A DNA stretch of 64,000 nt from Rubrivirga marina (GCF_002283365.1 NZ_MQWD01000001.1:931694-995693), one strand, 5' to 3'; counted from the stretch's first letter, positions 18,168 through 26,987 are shown. Made by a program: numbers and translations. The notes: generated by a model from the letters alone, not told the origin.

Positions 18168-20078
18168 CTAGCGGTAGCCCTGGGCCTGGAGCTCGAACAG
18201 CTCGGCGTAGCGCCCGCCGGCCGCGAGCAGCTCCTCGTGCGTCCCGACCTCCTCGACCTCGCCGGCCTCCAGCACCAGGATCCGATCGGCCATCCGGACG
18301 GTCGAGAACCGGTGCGAGATGAGGACGGCCGTCTTGCCCTCGGTCAGGTCCTTGAACCGCTCGAACACCTCGTACTCGGCGCGGGCGTCGAGCGCGGCCG
18401 TGGGCTCGTCGAGGATCAGGAGCTGGGCGTCGCGCATGTAGGCCCGGCCGAGGGCCACCTTCTGCCACTGGCCGCCCGAGAGCTCCGTGCCCTCGGAGAA
18501 CCGCCGCCCGAGGACCTGCGCGTAGCCCCCCGGCAGCGACTCGATCACGGCGTCGGCGAGGGACCGCTCGGCGGCGGTCTCGATGCGGGCGTGATCCGAG
18601 CGCTCCGCGATCCGCCCGACGGCGATGTTCTCGGACGCCGTGAGGTGGTACCGCACGAAGTCCTGGAAGATGACGCCGACCGCCGAGCGGAGGCTGTCGA
18701 GGTCGTACTCGCGGAGGTCCCGTCCGTCCAGCAAGATCCGCCCCTCGTCGGGGTCGTAGAGGCGGGCGAGGAGCTTGACGAGCGTCGTCTTGCCGGCCCC
18801 GTTCTCGCCGACGAGCGCGAGGGCCTCGCCGGCCCGGAGCGTGAACGAGAGGTGCCGCACGGCCCAGTGGTCGGAGCCGGGGTACCGGAAGCCGACGTCC
18901 TCGAACGTGAACCCCTCCCGGATCGGCTCCGGCACGGGCGGCGCGTCGGGTGCGGAGACCACGCGCGGCTCGATCTCGAAGAACGAGAACAGGTCGGCGA
19001 GGTAGAGCGCCTGGCCGGAGACCGTCGAGAACGCCTGGAGCATCCCCTCCAGCAATCCGCGCATCCGCCCGAACGAGCCGGCGAGGAACGTGAGGTCGCC
19101 GATCGAGAAGGCGCCGGCGGCCGTCCGGTACACGATGAACGCGTAGGCCCCGTAGTAGCCGAGGCTCCCGACGGCCGAGAGCGCCGCGCCCCACGACGCG
19201 CGGCGGACGGCGAGCGTCCGGTTGGCGAGGTAGTAGGCGTCGGCGAGCTCGCGGTAGCGCTCTGCGAGGTAGCCGTTGAGCCCGAACACCTTGACCTCCT
19301 TCGCCGTCTCGTCGCTGGCGCCGACGTAGCGGAGGTAGTCGAGCTCGCGGCGCTCGGGCGTCCAGGAGTAGGCGAGCGAGTAGCTCTGGGCGTTGAAGTG
19401 GGCCTCGCCGAGGAACGCGGGCACGAGGGCCACCACGAGCAGGAACAGGAGGCCCGGCGCGTAGGCCGCCAGCCCGACCGCCAGCGAGGCGACCGTGATC
19501 GAGTCCTGGACCTGGCCGAGAATCTGCCCGAGGAGGACCATCCGGCCGGTCGTCTGCCGCCGCGCCCGCTCCAGGTGGTCGTAGAAGTCGGCGTCCTCGA
19601 AGTGGGCGAGGTCGAGGGCCGCCGCGTGGCGCATGAGGCGGACGCTCGTCTCGTTCGTGAACAGGTCGCCGAGGAGCGAGTCGCTGAGGGCGACGGCCCG
19701 GCCGAGGAGCTCCGACAGGACGGCCAGCCCGAGCTCGGCGGCGAGCAGCCACGCCAACGGTTCCAGCGCGCCGCCCCACGCCGCGACGCCGCCCAGCGCC
19801 GGCTCTGCGCCCGCCACGCGGACGACCTCGTCCACGATCAGCTTGCCGACGTAGAGCATCGACACGGGCACGAGGGCCCGGACGAGCCGGAGCACGAGGC
19901 CGGCGGCGAACAGCGGCGGGCTCGTCTGCCACACGAGGCGGAACAGCGGCGGCACGTTCCGCAGCGCCCCGAGCCGCTCGCGGACGGAGAGGTCCGCCTC
20001 GGCGGCGCGGCCGCCGCGGCCTTGCGCGCGACGGGCGGCCCGGCGGTCGCCCCGGGCCCCGGTGGAGTGGATCGGCAT
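18168..20078 (-). CDS. ABC exporter, fused permease and ATPase
   Basis: This 636-aa half-transporter has an N-terminal membrane domain (about residues 40-340) with hydrophobic segments such as LFAAGLVLRLVRALVPVSMLYVG. The C-terminal nucleotide-binding domain carries Walker A GENGAGKTT (about 424-432), the Q-loop in FQDFVRYH, signature LSGGQWQK, Walker B LLILDEPTAALD (about 551-562) and the H-loop in LISHRFSTV. The first 40 residues are Arg-rich and cytosolic. It resembles the type IV exporters encoded near peptide or lantibiotic genes, but no such genes are adjacent, so the substrate is unknown. It presumably works as a homodimer. Confidence 0.92.
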   Translation of the reverse strand: MPIHSTGARGDRRAARRAQGRGGRAAEADLSVRERLGALRNVPPLFRLVWQTSPPLFAAGLVLRLVRALVPVSMLYVGKLIVDEVVRVAGAEPALGGVAAWGGALEPLAWLLAAELGLAVLSELLGRAVALSDSLLGDLFTNETSVRLMRHAAALDLAHFEDADFYDHLERARRQTTGRMVLLGQILGQVQDSITVASLAVGLAAYAPGLLFLLVVALVPAFLGEAHFNAQSYSLAYSWTPERRELDYLRYVGASDETAKEVKVFGLNGYLAERYRELADAYYLANRTLAVRRASWGAALSAVGSLGYYGAYAFIVYRTAAGAFSIGDLTFLAGSFGRMRGLLEGMLQAFSTVSGQALYLADLFSFFEIEPRVVSAPDAPPVPEPIREGFTFEDVGFRYPGSDHWAVRHLSFTLRAGEALALVGENGAGKTTLVKLLARLYDPDEGRILLDGRDLREYDLDSLRSAVGVIFQDFVRYHLTASENIAVGRIAERSDHARIETAAERSLADAVIESLPGGYAQVLGRRFSEGTELSGGQWQKVALGRAYMRDAQLLILDEPTAALDARAEYEVFERFKDLTEGKTAVLISHRFSTVRMADRILVLEAGEVEEVGTHEELLAAGGRYAELFELQAQGYR

Positions 20079-20112
20079 GTCCCTGCCACGCCGCCCCGCG
20101 TGCCGGGTTCGC

Positions 20113-20135
20113 CCGCCTCGGTCGGTCCGAGGCGG
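20113..20135. repeat. CCGCCTCGG palindrome between divergent genes
   Basis: CCGCCTCGG-TCGGT-CCGAGGCGG lies 35 nt upstream of the ABC-transporter start (minus strand) and 95 nt upstream of the gene at 20230 (plus strand). No gene ends here, so this copy is not in a terminator position. Confidence 0.65.
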
Positions 20136-20229
20136 CGCCCGAGGGAAGGACGCCGGGTCCGGGGCACGTCACGACATTCCGCTGTCAGCCGTGTGCCGTA
20201 TCCACCCTCCGCACCCGCCCCTCGTCCCG

Positions 20230-20763
20230 ATGCGCCTCCTGCTCCTCGCCCTCCTCGTTTCGTTCGCCCCGACCGTCGCAGCCCAGGAGTGGGAGCCGGC
20301 CGAACAACTCGCCCCCCTGGCGCCGCTCGTCGGGGCGCCGTGGCGGGGGACGTTCGAGCAGGACGGCCAGTCGGTCACCGACGTCTCGCGCTTCGAGTGG
20401 GCCATGCGCGGGCAGGCGCTCCGCAACGTCCACACGCTCGAGGGCGGGGGCTACGGCGGCGAGACGCTGATCTGGGCCGAGGGCGACTCGCTCCGGTTCG
20501 TTTACGTCACGTCCGGCGGGTTTAGCACGTCCGGCACGGGCAGCGTCCGCACCGACGGCGCGCTCGTGGTCGAGGAGGCCGTCGAGGGCCACCCCGAGAT
20601 CGACCGCGTCCGCTCGGTCTCGCTCGTCGACGCCGAGGGCCGTCTCCAGACGATCACCGAGTTCCGCCGTCAGGGCGCGTGGTCGCCGGGCCGCTCCGTG
20701 ATGTACGTCCGCACGCCCGAGGCCGCGCTCGCGCCGGGCTACGCGCCGGCCTGCGAGGGCTGA
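20230..20763 (+). CDS. Secreted protein resembling DUF1579
   Basis: This 177-aa protein has a signal peptide (MRLLLLALLVSFAPTVAAQ). The mature part reads LAPLVGAPWRGTFEQ..., SRFEWAMRGQALRNVHTLEGGGYGGETLIWAEGD, and then a lipocalin-like run of strands. This matches small secreted proteins of the DUF1579 / Atu-like beta-barrel type, in which a WxG-like start is followed by a description of 'initial mass' strands. No catalytic residues can be named. The 5' leader contains the divergent palindrome at 20113. Confidence 0.65.
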   Translation: MRLLLLALLVSFAPTVAAQEWEPAEQLAPLAPLVGAPWRGTFEQDGQSVTDVSRFEWAMRGQALRNVHTLEGGGYGGETLIWAEGDSLRFVYVTSGGFSTSGTGSVRTDGALVVEEAVEGHPEIDRVRSVSLVDAEGRLQTITEFRRQGAWSPGRSVMYVRTPEAALAPGYAPACEG

Positions 20764-20769
20764 CCCTGT

Positions 20770-20779
20770 CCGCCTCGGC
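20770..20779. repeat. CCGCCTCGGC half-site
   Basis: A single left arm lies 7 nt after the stop at 20763. A nearby partner is weak (the next matching right arm is at 20864), so it may pair long-range or be a broken copy. Confidence 0.4.
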
Positions 20780-20830
20780 GCCCTGTTCTACAGACGGGGC
20801 CTCGACCACGGTGCCTGGGCCGAGTAGGCG

Positions 20831-20873
20831 CCGCCTCGGCGCCTGGCCTGAGCGTGCCGAAGGGCCGAGGCGG
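20831..20873. repeat. CCGCCTCGGC palindrome with a 23-nt loop holding a second repeat
   Basis: The 10-bp perfect arms CCGCCTCGGC and GCCGAGGCGG end 7 nt from the GH16 stop. The loop contains CCTGAGCGTGCCGAAGG, which recurs in inverted orientation in the loop of the copy at 44463. Confidence 0.65.
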
Positions 20874-20879
20874 ATGAGG

Positions 20880-21725
20880 TCAGGGCGCGGTCACCAGAAC
20901 CCAGTCCACCAGCACCTCGCCGCGGCCGTCGCGGATCAGGTCGACGGTCGGCTGCGGGAGGCCAGGGTAGGGCTCCGTCACGCCGTTCGTCTTGACCGGG
21001 TAGGCCCCGCCGAGGGCGAGGTTCAGGATGAGGTACTTCGGGTTGTCGAAGGCCCACCGCCCGTAGTGCTCGACCATCGGCCGCGTGGTCCGGTAGATGA
21101 GGCGCCCGTCGAGGCGGAAGAGGAGCGCGTCGTCGGTCCAGTCGACCGAGTAGACGTGCCAGCCGTCGGAGCCCTCGCCCTCGGGGAAGAACGCCTTGTT
21201 GACGAGCGGCGTCTCGCCCGAGTAGCCCGGCCCGTGGAGCGCGACGCCCGTCCAGTCCGTCTCACCGACCGACTCCATGATGTCGATCTCGCCGGTGTCG
21301 GGCCAGCGGCCCTCGCCGAGCGCCCAGAACGCGGGCCAGAAGCCGGTCCCGGCCGGCAGCTTCATCCGCGCGGCGGCCGTGCCCCGCGTGAACGTGAACC
21401 GCTCGCTCGTGTCGATCCGCCCCGAGGTAAAGTCGAACGTGCCGTCGCGCGTCTCCGTCCCGGGCCGGTAGTTCGCTCGCAGTCGGAGCACCCCGCCCTC
21501 GGCGCCCTCAGCGGCCGGGAGGAGATCGATCGTCGAGGTCGAGTCGACGTACGCCTGCTGCTCGTCGTTGACGACGCCGAACGACTCGCCGGTCACGCGG
21601 ACGAACCACTTCGACCGGTCGAGCGCGTCGCCGTCGAAGCCGTCGAAGAAGAGGGTGTCGGCCGGCGCCTGGGCCGAGGCCGGAAGCGCGGCGAGGGCGA
21701 GGGCGGCGAGGAGGAGCGGGCGCAT
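20880..21725 (-). CDS. Glycoside hydrolase family 16 beta-glucanase
   Basis: This 281-aa secreted protein (signal MRPLLLAALALAALPASAQ) has the GH16 catalytic motif GEIDIMES, with Glu146 as nucleophile, Asp148 and Glu151 as acid/base. Upstream are the aromatic motif GTGFWPAFWALGEG and downstream YSVDWTDDALLFRLDGR, as in laminarinases and lichenases. It should hydrolyse beta-1,3- or mixed-linkage glucans such as laminarin outside the cytoplasm. No carbohydrate-binding module is attached. It lies just downstream of the cupin and sulfatase on the same strand, but palindromes separate the three. Confidence 0.92.
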   Translation of the reverse strand: MRPLLLAALALAALPASAQAPADTLFFDGFDGDALDRSKWFVRVTGESFGVVNDEQQAYVDSTSTIDLLPAAEGAEGGVLRLRANYRPGTETRDGTFDFTSGRIDTSERFTFTRGTAAARMKLPAGTGFWPAFWALGEGRWPDTGEIDIMESVGETDWTGVALHGPGYSGETPLVNKAFFPEGEGSDGWHVYSVDWTDDALLFRLDGRLIYRTTRPMVEHYGRWAFDNPKYLILNLALGGAYPVKTNGVTEPYPGLPQPTVDLIRDGRGEVLVDWVLVTAP

Positions 21726-21786
21726 GGACTCGGCTGAAAAGGTTTTCGCAGGGGGGCGAGTCTACGACCGATCCGGCCGACTCCCT

Positions 21787-21829
21787 CCGCCTCGGCCTTG
21801 CGACAGGTTGGGGACCGGCGCCGAGGCGG
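21787..21829. repeat. CCGCCTCGGC palindrome with a 23-nt loop
   Basis: The arms CCGCCTCGGC and GCCGAGGCGG are perfect. It lies 4 nt beyond the stop of the cupin gene (minus strand) and 62 nt before the GH16 start. Confidence 0.65.
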
Positions 21830-21832
21830 GCG

Positions 21833-22279
21833 CTACTGCGGGTCCGCCGGCGGCTCGACGCCCCGGCCGCTCCACTTCCACACGACGAACCGGAGCGGCA
21901 CGTCGCCCGTGTTCGTGATGCCGTGGACGTCCCACGGCGCGGCGTAGAGGAGGTCGCCGGCGCGGGCCGGCCGCTCCTCGCCGAGCAGGTGCCACGTGCC
22001 CTCGCCCGCGACCACCATCAGGAACTCCTCCTCGGCGTGCCGGTGCGGCGGGTGGATCTCCTGGCCCGGGTCGATCACGGCCACGCCCGCCAGCCCGTCG
22101 ACGGTCCCGTGCGTCTCGCCCTCGTGGTAGGTGTAGAACGTGCCCCAGTCGGCGTCCTCGCGCGCGGCGTCGGCCTCGGAGAGGATGAACGACGGCGGGC
22201 GGAGCGGGCCGAGGCCGACGGTGGCGCCGGCCGCCCAGGCGAGGGCGAGCGCGGCGGCGAACGCGAGAGGACGACGCAT
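21833..22279 (-). CDS. Exported cupin-domain protein
   Basis: This 148-aa protein has an N-terminal hydrophobic anchor or signal (RRPLAFAAALALAWAAGATVGLG). The cupin metal motif is visible as HPPHRHAEEEFLMVVAGEG (G(X)5HXH(X)3-4E(X)6G type), and the second motif is GDLLYAAPWDVHGITNTG. Such single-domain cupins bind a divalent metal and are often sugar isomerase- or dioxygenase-like; the substrate is not known. The position between GH16 and a sulfatase hints at a link with polysaccharide use, which is only a context argument. Confidence 0.82.
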   Translation of the reverse strand: MRRPLAFAAALALAWAAGATVGLGPLRPPSFILSEADAAREDADWGTFYTYHEGETHGTVDGLAGVAVIDPGQEIHPPHRHAEEEFLMVVAGEGTWHLLGEERPARAGDLLYAAPWDVHGITNTGDVPLRFVVWKWSGRGVEPPADPQ

Positions 22280-22296
22280 AGGGGAGGGGAGCGGGC

Positions 22297-22316
22297 CCGC
22301 CTCGGGACCGAGGCGG
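22297..22316. repeat. CCGCCTCGG palindrome (between sulfatase and cupin)
   Basis: CCGCCTCGG-GA-CCGAGGCGG lies 6 nt past the sulfatase stop on the minus strand. Confidence 0.65.
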
Positions 22317-22322
22317 ATGGGG

Positions 22323-23885
22323 CTAGGGGGCGAGCGCGGCGGGGAACGGCGCCTCGAACGTCTCGGACGGCACGTCGTAGTGGTCGCGCAGGCGGAGGTA
22401 CTCGGCTTCGAGGGCGGCCTGGACGTCGGCGTACTCGGGGTCGCCGTGGACGTTACGGAGCTCGTGCGGGTCGGCCACGAGGTCGTAGAGCTCCCACGTG
22501 TCGTCGGTGTAGAAGTGGACCAGCTTGTGCATGTGGGTCCGCACGCCGGCGTGGCGGGCCACGCGGTGGAGGCCGTGGTCGTAGTAGTGGTAGTACACCG
22601 AGCGCCGCCAGTCGGGGGGCGCGACGCCGTCGAGGAGCGGGGCCAGCGAGACGCCCTGCATCCGGTCGAGCGGGTCGAGGCCGGCCGCCTCCAGGAAGGT
22701 CGGGGCGAGGTCGATGTTCTGGACGAGCGCCTCGACGCGCGTGCCGGGCGCGATCCGGGCGGGCCACCGCATGAGGAGCGGCATCCGCATCGCCTCCTCG
22801 TACATCAGCCGCTTCTCGGCGTAGCCGTGCTCGCCCGTGAAGTAGCCCTGGTCCGAGGCGTAGACGACGATCGTGTTCTCACGCAACTCGGGGTCGGCGT
22901 CGACCCGGTCCAACAACCGCCCGACGTTCTCGTCGAGCGCGTCGACGATGCGGAGGTAGTCCTTGATGAACCGCTGGTAGTGGTACGCCCGCATCGCGCC
23001 CTGCTCGTCGAGGGCTCCGGACTCGCGCAGGCGCCGGTACTCCGCGTTCTGCGGGTCGACGGCGGCGTGGTAGGCGGCGAACTCGGCGTCCGTCATCCGC
23101 TCGAAGTAGATGCCGCGGCGGTCCGGCGTGTGCTCGGCGAGGGGCGGTTCGTGCCGGAACTCGTCGAGGAAGAAGTTGACGTCCCCCGCGTTGTGCGTCC
23201 GCGTGGCGAGGTCGTCGTAGAGCGTCGGCGGCTCGGGGATGGTCGCGTCGCGGTAGCGGTCGAGGAGGCGGAGCGGCGGCATCCGGGGGACGTGGACGGC
23301 CTTGTACTGGACGAGCAAGAGGAAGGGCTCTTCCGCCTCGGCGTTCCGGTCGAGCCAGTCGATCGAGAGGTCCGTGACGACATCGGTCGAGTAGCCCTTG
23401 ATCGTCCGCGTGCCGCTGTCCGGCGAGTACACCTCCGGGTTGTAGTAGAAGCCCTGCTTGCCGGCGCCCGTCAGGATCGTGTACGCGTCGAACTCGTCGG
23501 CGGGCCTGCTGTTGAGGTGCCACTTGCCGAAGAGCGCCGTCCGGTAGCCGGCCTGTTGCAAGAGGCGCGGGAAGACGGCCTGCGTGCTGTCCCACGGCTG
23601 GGCGTTGCCCGTCACGCCGTTGACGTGGGCGTGCGTGCCGGTGAGGATCGCCGCCCGGCTCGGCCCGCAGATCGAGTTGCCGACGAACGCGTTGGCGAAG
23701 ACGGCGCCCTCAGTCGCGATCCGGTCGAGGTTGGGCGTGTCATGGAAGCCGCGCCCGTACGCCCCGATCGTCCGCAGCGCGTGATCGTCCGACATGATGT
23801 AGACGATGTTCGGCCGCCCGGTCTGAGCCGCGGCGCCGACGGCGAGCACCGCCAGGAGAGCGAGGGCGAGAGGACGGTAGCGCAT
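22323..23885 (-). CDS. Secreted type I sulfatase
   Basis: This 520-aa protein has a signal peptide (MRYRPLALALLAVLAVGAAAQ). NIVYIMSDDH provides the metal-binding Asp33-Asp34, and Cys73 in CGPSRAAILTG is the site converted to formylglycine in the CxPxR sulfatase signature. FGKWHLN and the C-terminal DPHELRNVHGDP are also typical. It should remove sulfate esters, probably from marine glycans, in the periplasm or outside the cell. A formylglycine-generating enzyme would be required and is not in this window. It is divergent from the trehalase gene. Confidence 0.92.
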   Translation of the reverse strand: MRYRPLALALLAVLAVGAAAQTGRPNIVYIMSDDHALRTIGAYGRGFHDTPNLDRIATEGAVFANAFVGNSICGPSRAAILTGTHAHVNGVTGNAQPWDSTQAVFPRLLQQAGYRTALFGKWHLNSRPADEFDAYTILTGAGKQGFYYNPEVYSPDSGTRTIKGYSTDVVTDLSIDWLDRNAEAEEPFLLLVQYKAVHVPRMPPLRLLDRYRDATIPEPPTLYDDLATRTHNAGDVNFFLDEFRHEPPLAEHTPDRRGIYFERMTDAEFAAYHAAVDPQNAEYRRLRESGALDEQGAMRAYHYQRFIKDYLRIVDALDENVGRLLDRVDADPELRENTIVVYASDQGYFTGEHGYAEKRLMYEEAMRMPLLMRWPARIAPGTRVEALVQNIDLAPTFLEAAGLDPLDRMQGVSLAPLLDGVAPPDWRRSVYYHYYDHGLHRVARHAGVRTHMHKLVHFYTDDTWELYDLVADPHELRNVHGDPEYADVQAALEAEYLRLRDHYDVPSETFEAPFPAALAP

Positions 23886-23890
23886 GCGAT

Positions 23891-23946
23891 CAACCTAGCG
23901 CCGAGCGCTTCCGAGGAGGCGATGAAAGCGCTACCGCGGTAGGTTG
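23891..23946. promoter_or_regulatory. Divergent control region with nested inverted repeats
   Basis: The 88-nt gap between sulfatase and trehalase holds CAACCTA (23891-23897) and its complement TAGGTTG (23940-23946), plus the 12-bp palindrome CTACCGCGGTAG (23931-23942). The stretch TGAAAGCGCTACCG (23923-23936) matches most fixed positions of the LacI-family operator pattern TGnAAnCGnTTnCA. A sugar-responsive operator is a plausible reading, untested. Confidence 0.4.
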
Positions 23947-23973
23947 CCGGGCGCTCATCCCCCCCTGTCTCCG

Positions 23974-25593
23974 ATGCCGATCCGCCGTCCCTCCACCGGG
24001 CCGTTGCTGCTCGCCCTCGCCGCGCTCCTGGCCGCGGGCTGCCAGACGGCCGCCGTCCGCGAAGCGCCGGCTTCGCCCGCCTCGGTGGCCGACGGGCTGT
24101 ACCTGCCGGAGCGCGACCTCGGCCCGCTCTTCCACGACGTCCAGCTCGCGCGCGTGTTCGAGGACTCGAAGACGTTCGCCGACGCCCGGCCGCTGCGCGC
24201 GCCGGCCGAGATCGTCGCCGCGTACGAGGCCCAGAAGACCGCGCCCGGCTTCGACCTCGCGGCGTTCGTCGACGCGCACTTCGCGGCGCCGCGGCCCGTC
24301 GGTGAGGGGTACGAGAGCGATCCGTCGCAGACGATGGAGCAGCACATCCGCGCGCTGTGGCCCGTCCTCACGCGCGAGCCCGACGACCCGGACCTCGTCA
24401 CGTCGCTCATCCCGCTGCCGAACGCGTACGTCGTGCCGGGCGGGCGCTTCCGGGAGGTCTACTACTGGGACTCGTACTTCACCTTCCTCGGGCTGGCGGA
24501 GAGCGGGCGGACCGACCTCATGCGGAGCGTGCTCGACAACTTCGCGCACCTCATCGAGACCGTCGGCCACGTCCCCAACGGCAACCGGACGTACTACCTC
24601 GGGCGGAGCCAGCCGCCGTTCTTCGCCGCGATGGTCGGCCAGTACGCCGCGGCGACCGACTCGACGGAGGCGCTCCGCTGGCTCGACGCGCTCGAGGCCG
24701 AGCACGCCTTCTGGATGGAGGGCGCCGACGGCCTCGCGCCCGGCGCGGCCCACCGCCGTGTGGTGAGGCTCGACGACGGGACGGTCCTCAACCGCTACTG
24801 GGACGATGTCGCGGCGCCGCGGCCGGAGTCGTACCGCGAGGACTACGAGCTGGCCCAGAGCCTGCCCGAGGCGGAGCGCCCCGCGCTCTACCGCAACCTC
24901 CGCGCCGCGGCCGAGAGCGGATGGGACTTCTCGAGCCGCTGGATGCGCGACCCGAGCGACCTCCGCACGCTCGAGGTCACGGCGCTCGTCCCGGTCGACC
25001 TCAACAGCCTGCTGGTCCACCAGGAGCGGACGATCGGCCGGCTCCATGCCATCGCCGGCGACGCCGCCGAGGCCCGCCGCTGGGCCGCCCTCGCCGACGC
25101 CCGCCGCGCCGCGCTCCGCCGCGTGGCGTTCGACCCCGAGGCCGGCGCCTTCTTCGACGTCCGCTGGCGGACCGGTGAGCGGGTGACGGACCGCCCGACG
25201 CTGGCGATGGCCGCGCCGCTCTACTTCGGCGTGGCGAGTCCCGAGGAGGGCGCCGCCACGGCGGCCGTGCTGGAGCGCGACTTCCTCGAGCCGGGCGGGT
25301 TCGTCACGACCCGGATCGCCTCGGGGCAGCAGTGGGACGCCCCGAACGGCTGGCCCCCGCTCCAGTGGCTCACGGCCGAGGGCCTCCGTCGCTACGGCCG
25401 CGCCGACGTCGCCGACGAAGCCCGCGACCGCTGGCTCGCCCTCAACCGCCGCGTCTACCAGGCCACCGGCAAGATGACGGAGAAGTACGACGTGGCCGAC
25501 CTCAGCCGCCCGGCCGGCGGCGGCGAGTACCCCAACCAGGACGGCTTCGGCTGGACAAACGGCGTCGCCCTGGCCTTCTCGGCGCAGGAGTAG
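23974..25593 (+). CDS. treA: Periplasmic trehalase (GH37), lipid-anchored
   Basis: This 539-aa protein starts at the ATG that opens a lipoprotein signal (PLLLALAALLAAGC). Both trehalase signatures are present: PGGRFREVYYWDSYF (about residues 154-168) and QWDAPNGWPPLQ (about 452-463). The catalytic acid Asp sits in SGWDFSSRW (about 316-322), and GGGEYPNQDGFGWTNG carries the C-terminal Glu. It hydrolyses trehalose to two glucose. The sugar porter encoded 65 nt downstream is a natural partner to import the product. Confidence 0.94.
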   Translation: MPIRRPSTGPLLLALAALLAAGCQTAAVREAPASPASVADGLYLPERDLGPLFHDVQLARVFEDSKTFADARPLRAPAEIVAAYEAQKTAPGFDLAAFVDAHFAAPRPVGEGYESDPSQTMEQHIRALWPVLTREPDDPDLVTSLIPLPNAYVVPGGRFREVYYWDSYFTFLGLAESGRTDLMRSVLDNFAHLIETVGHVPNGNRTYYLGRSQPPFFAAMVGQYAAATDSTEALRWLDALEAEHAFWMEGADGLAPGAAHRRVVRLDDGTVLNRYWDDVAAPRPESYREDYELAQSLPEAERPALYRNLRAAAESGWDFSSRWMRDPSDLRTLEVTALVPVDLNSLLVHQERTIGRLHAIAGDAAEARRWAALADARRAALRRVAFDPEAGAFFDVRWRTGERVTDRPTLAMAAPLYFGVASPEEGAATAAVLERDFLEPGGFVTTRIASGQQWDAPNGWPPLQWLTAEGLRRYGRADVADEARDRWLALNRRVYQATGKMTEKYDVADLSRPAGGGEYPNQDGFGWTNGVALAFSAQE

Positions 25594-25600
25594 GCGCCCC

Positions 25601-25640
25601 TGCCCGCCTCGGTGCCGCCGCGGACCCGCCGAGGCGGGCA
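25601..25640. repeat. 12-bp-arm palindrome after the trehalase gene
   Basis: TGCCCGCCTCGG (25601-25612) pairs perfectly with CCGAGGCGGGCA (25629-25640) across a 16-nt GC-rich loop, between trehalase and the sugar porter. It would separate the two transcripts if it terminates. Confidence 0.65.
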
Positions 25641-25658
25641 CCCACACGCCCCACCCCC

Positions 25659-26987
25659 ATGGTCTCCCAACGCCGCCTCGTCGGCTGGTCGCTGGCGGTC
25701 GCCCTCGGCGGCTTCCTCTTCGGGTTCGACACGGCCGTCATCTCCGGCGCGGAGCAGGAGATCCAGACGCTCTGGGGCCTGAGCGACGCGCTCCACGGGT
25801 TCGCCGTCGCCGTCGCCCTCTACGGCACCGTCATCGGCGCCCTGTTCGGCGGGATCCCGGCGGACCGGCTCGGGCGGCGGTCGACGCTCCAGATCATCGG
25901 CGTGCTGTACCTCGTCTCGGCGGTGGGCTCGGCGTTGGCGCCGGAGGTCGTCTCGTTCATGGTCTTCCGGTTCATCGGCGGGCTGGGCGTGGGCGCCTCG
26001 TCGGTGGCCGCGCCGATGTACATCTCCGAGATCGCGCCACCGGACCGCCGCGGCCGGCTCGTGGCGCTGTTCCAGTTCAACATCGTGCTGGGCATCCTCC
26101 TGGCGTACGTCTCGAACTACGTCCTCGGCACGCTCGGGCTCGACTGGCGGTGGATGATGGGCGTCGAGGCGGTCCCGGCGCTGGCCTTCGTGTACTTCAT
26201 GACGTGGGTCCCGATCAGCCCGCGGTGGCTCGTCGTGCAGAAGGGGCGCGTGGACGACGCCCGCGCCGTGCTCGCCCGGGTCGGCTGGTCGCCGGACGAG
26301 ATCGACCGCCAGATCGCCGAGATCCAGGCGTCCGTGGTCACGGACGCGCCGGGGCGCCGCGCCGGCCTGTTCTCGCCGCAGTTCCGTCGGCCCGTGGTGC
26401 TGGCCGTCCTGTTCGCCTTCTTCAACCAGCTCTCGGGCATCAACGCGATCATCTATTACGCCCCGCGGATCTTCGAGATGACCGGCCTCGGTGGCAGCGC
26501 GGCGCTGCTGTCATCGGCCGGCATCGGGCTCGTGAACCTCATCTTTACGATGCTCGGGCTCGTGGTGATCGACCGGTTCGGGCGGCGGAGCCTGATGCTC
26601 GTCGGCTCGGTCGGGTTGATCGCGGCGCTGGCGAGCACGGCGTGGGCCTTCTCGACGGAGACGTTCGCGATCGTGCCGGCCCTGCTGTTCGTCTACATCG
26701 CGTTCTTCGCGCTCTCGCAGGGGGCCGTGATCTGGGTGTTCATCTCGGAGATCTTCCCCAACCAGGTCCGCGCCGGCGGCCAGTCGCTGGGGAGCTTCAC
26801 GCACTGGATCCTGGCGGCCGTCGTGGCCAACGTGTTCCCGATCGTGGCCGCGCGGGTGGGCGGCGGTCCCGTGTTCGCCGTGTTCTGTGGGATGATGGTA
26901 CTCCAACTCCTGTTCGTGTGGTTCGTGATGCCGGAGACGAAGAACACGTCGCTGGAGGCGCTGGAGCACGACCTCGTGGTGCCCTGA
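25659..26987 (+). CDS. Sugar porter of the major facilitator superfamily
   Basis: This 442-aa protein has twelve hydrophobic segments. Sugar-porter signatures are clear: GGFLFGFDTAVISGA in helix 1, DRLGRRSTL in the 2-3 loop, RFIGGLGVGASSVAAPMYISEIAP, the QLSGINAIIYYAPRIF block of helix 7 that lines the hexose site, DRFGRRSL in the 8-9 loop and PETKNTSLE at the C-terminus. This is the XylE/GlcP type, a proton or facilitated transporter for glucose, xylose or similar sugars. Following trehalase, glucose is the likeliest substrate (inference). Confidence 0.94.
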   Translation: MVSQRRLVGWSLAVALGGFLFGFDTAVISGAEQEIQTLWGLSDALHGFAVAVALYGTVIGALFGGIPADRLGRRSTLQIIGVLYLVSAVGSALAPEVVSFMVFRFIGGLGVGASSVAAPMYISEIAPPDRRGRLVALFQFNIVLGILLAYVSNYVLGTLGLDWRWMMGVEAVPALAFVYFMTWVPISPRWLVVQKGRVDDARAVLARVGWSPDEIDRQIAEIQASVVTDAPGRRAGLFSPQFRRPVVLAVLFAFFNQLSGINAIIYYAPRIFEMTGLGGSAALLSSAGIGLVNLIFTMLGLVVIDRFGRRSLMLVGSVGLIAALASTAWAFSTETFAIVPALLFVYIAFFALSQGAVIWVFISEIFPNQVRAGGQSLGSFTHWILAAVVANVFPIVAARVGGGPVFAVFCGMMVLQLLFVWFVMPETKNTSLEALEHDLVVP

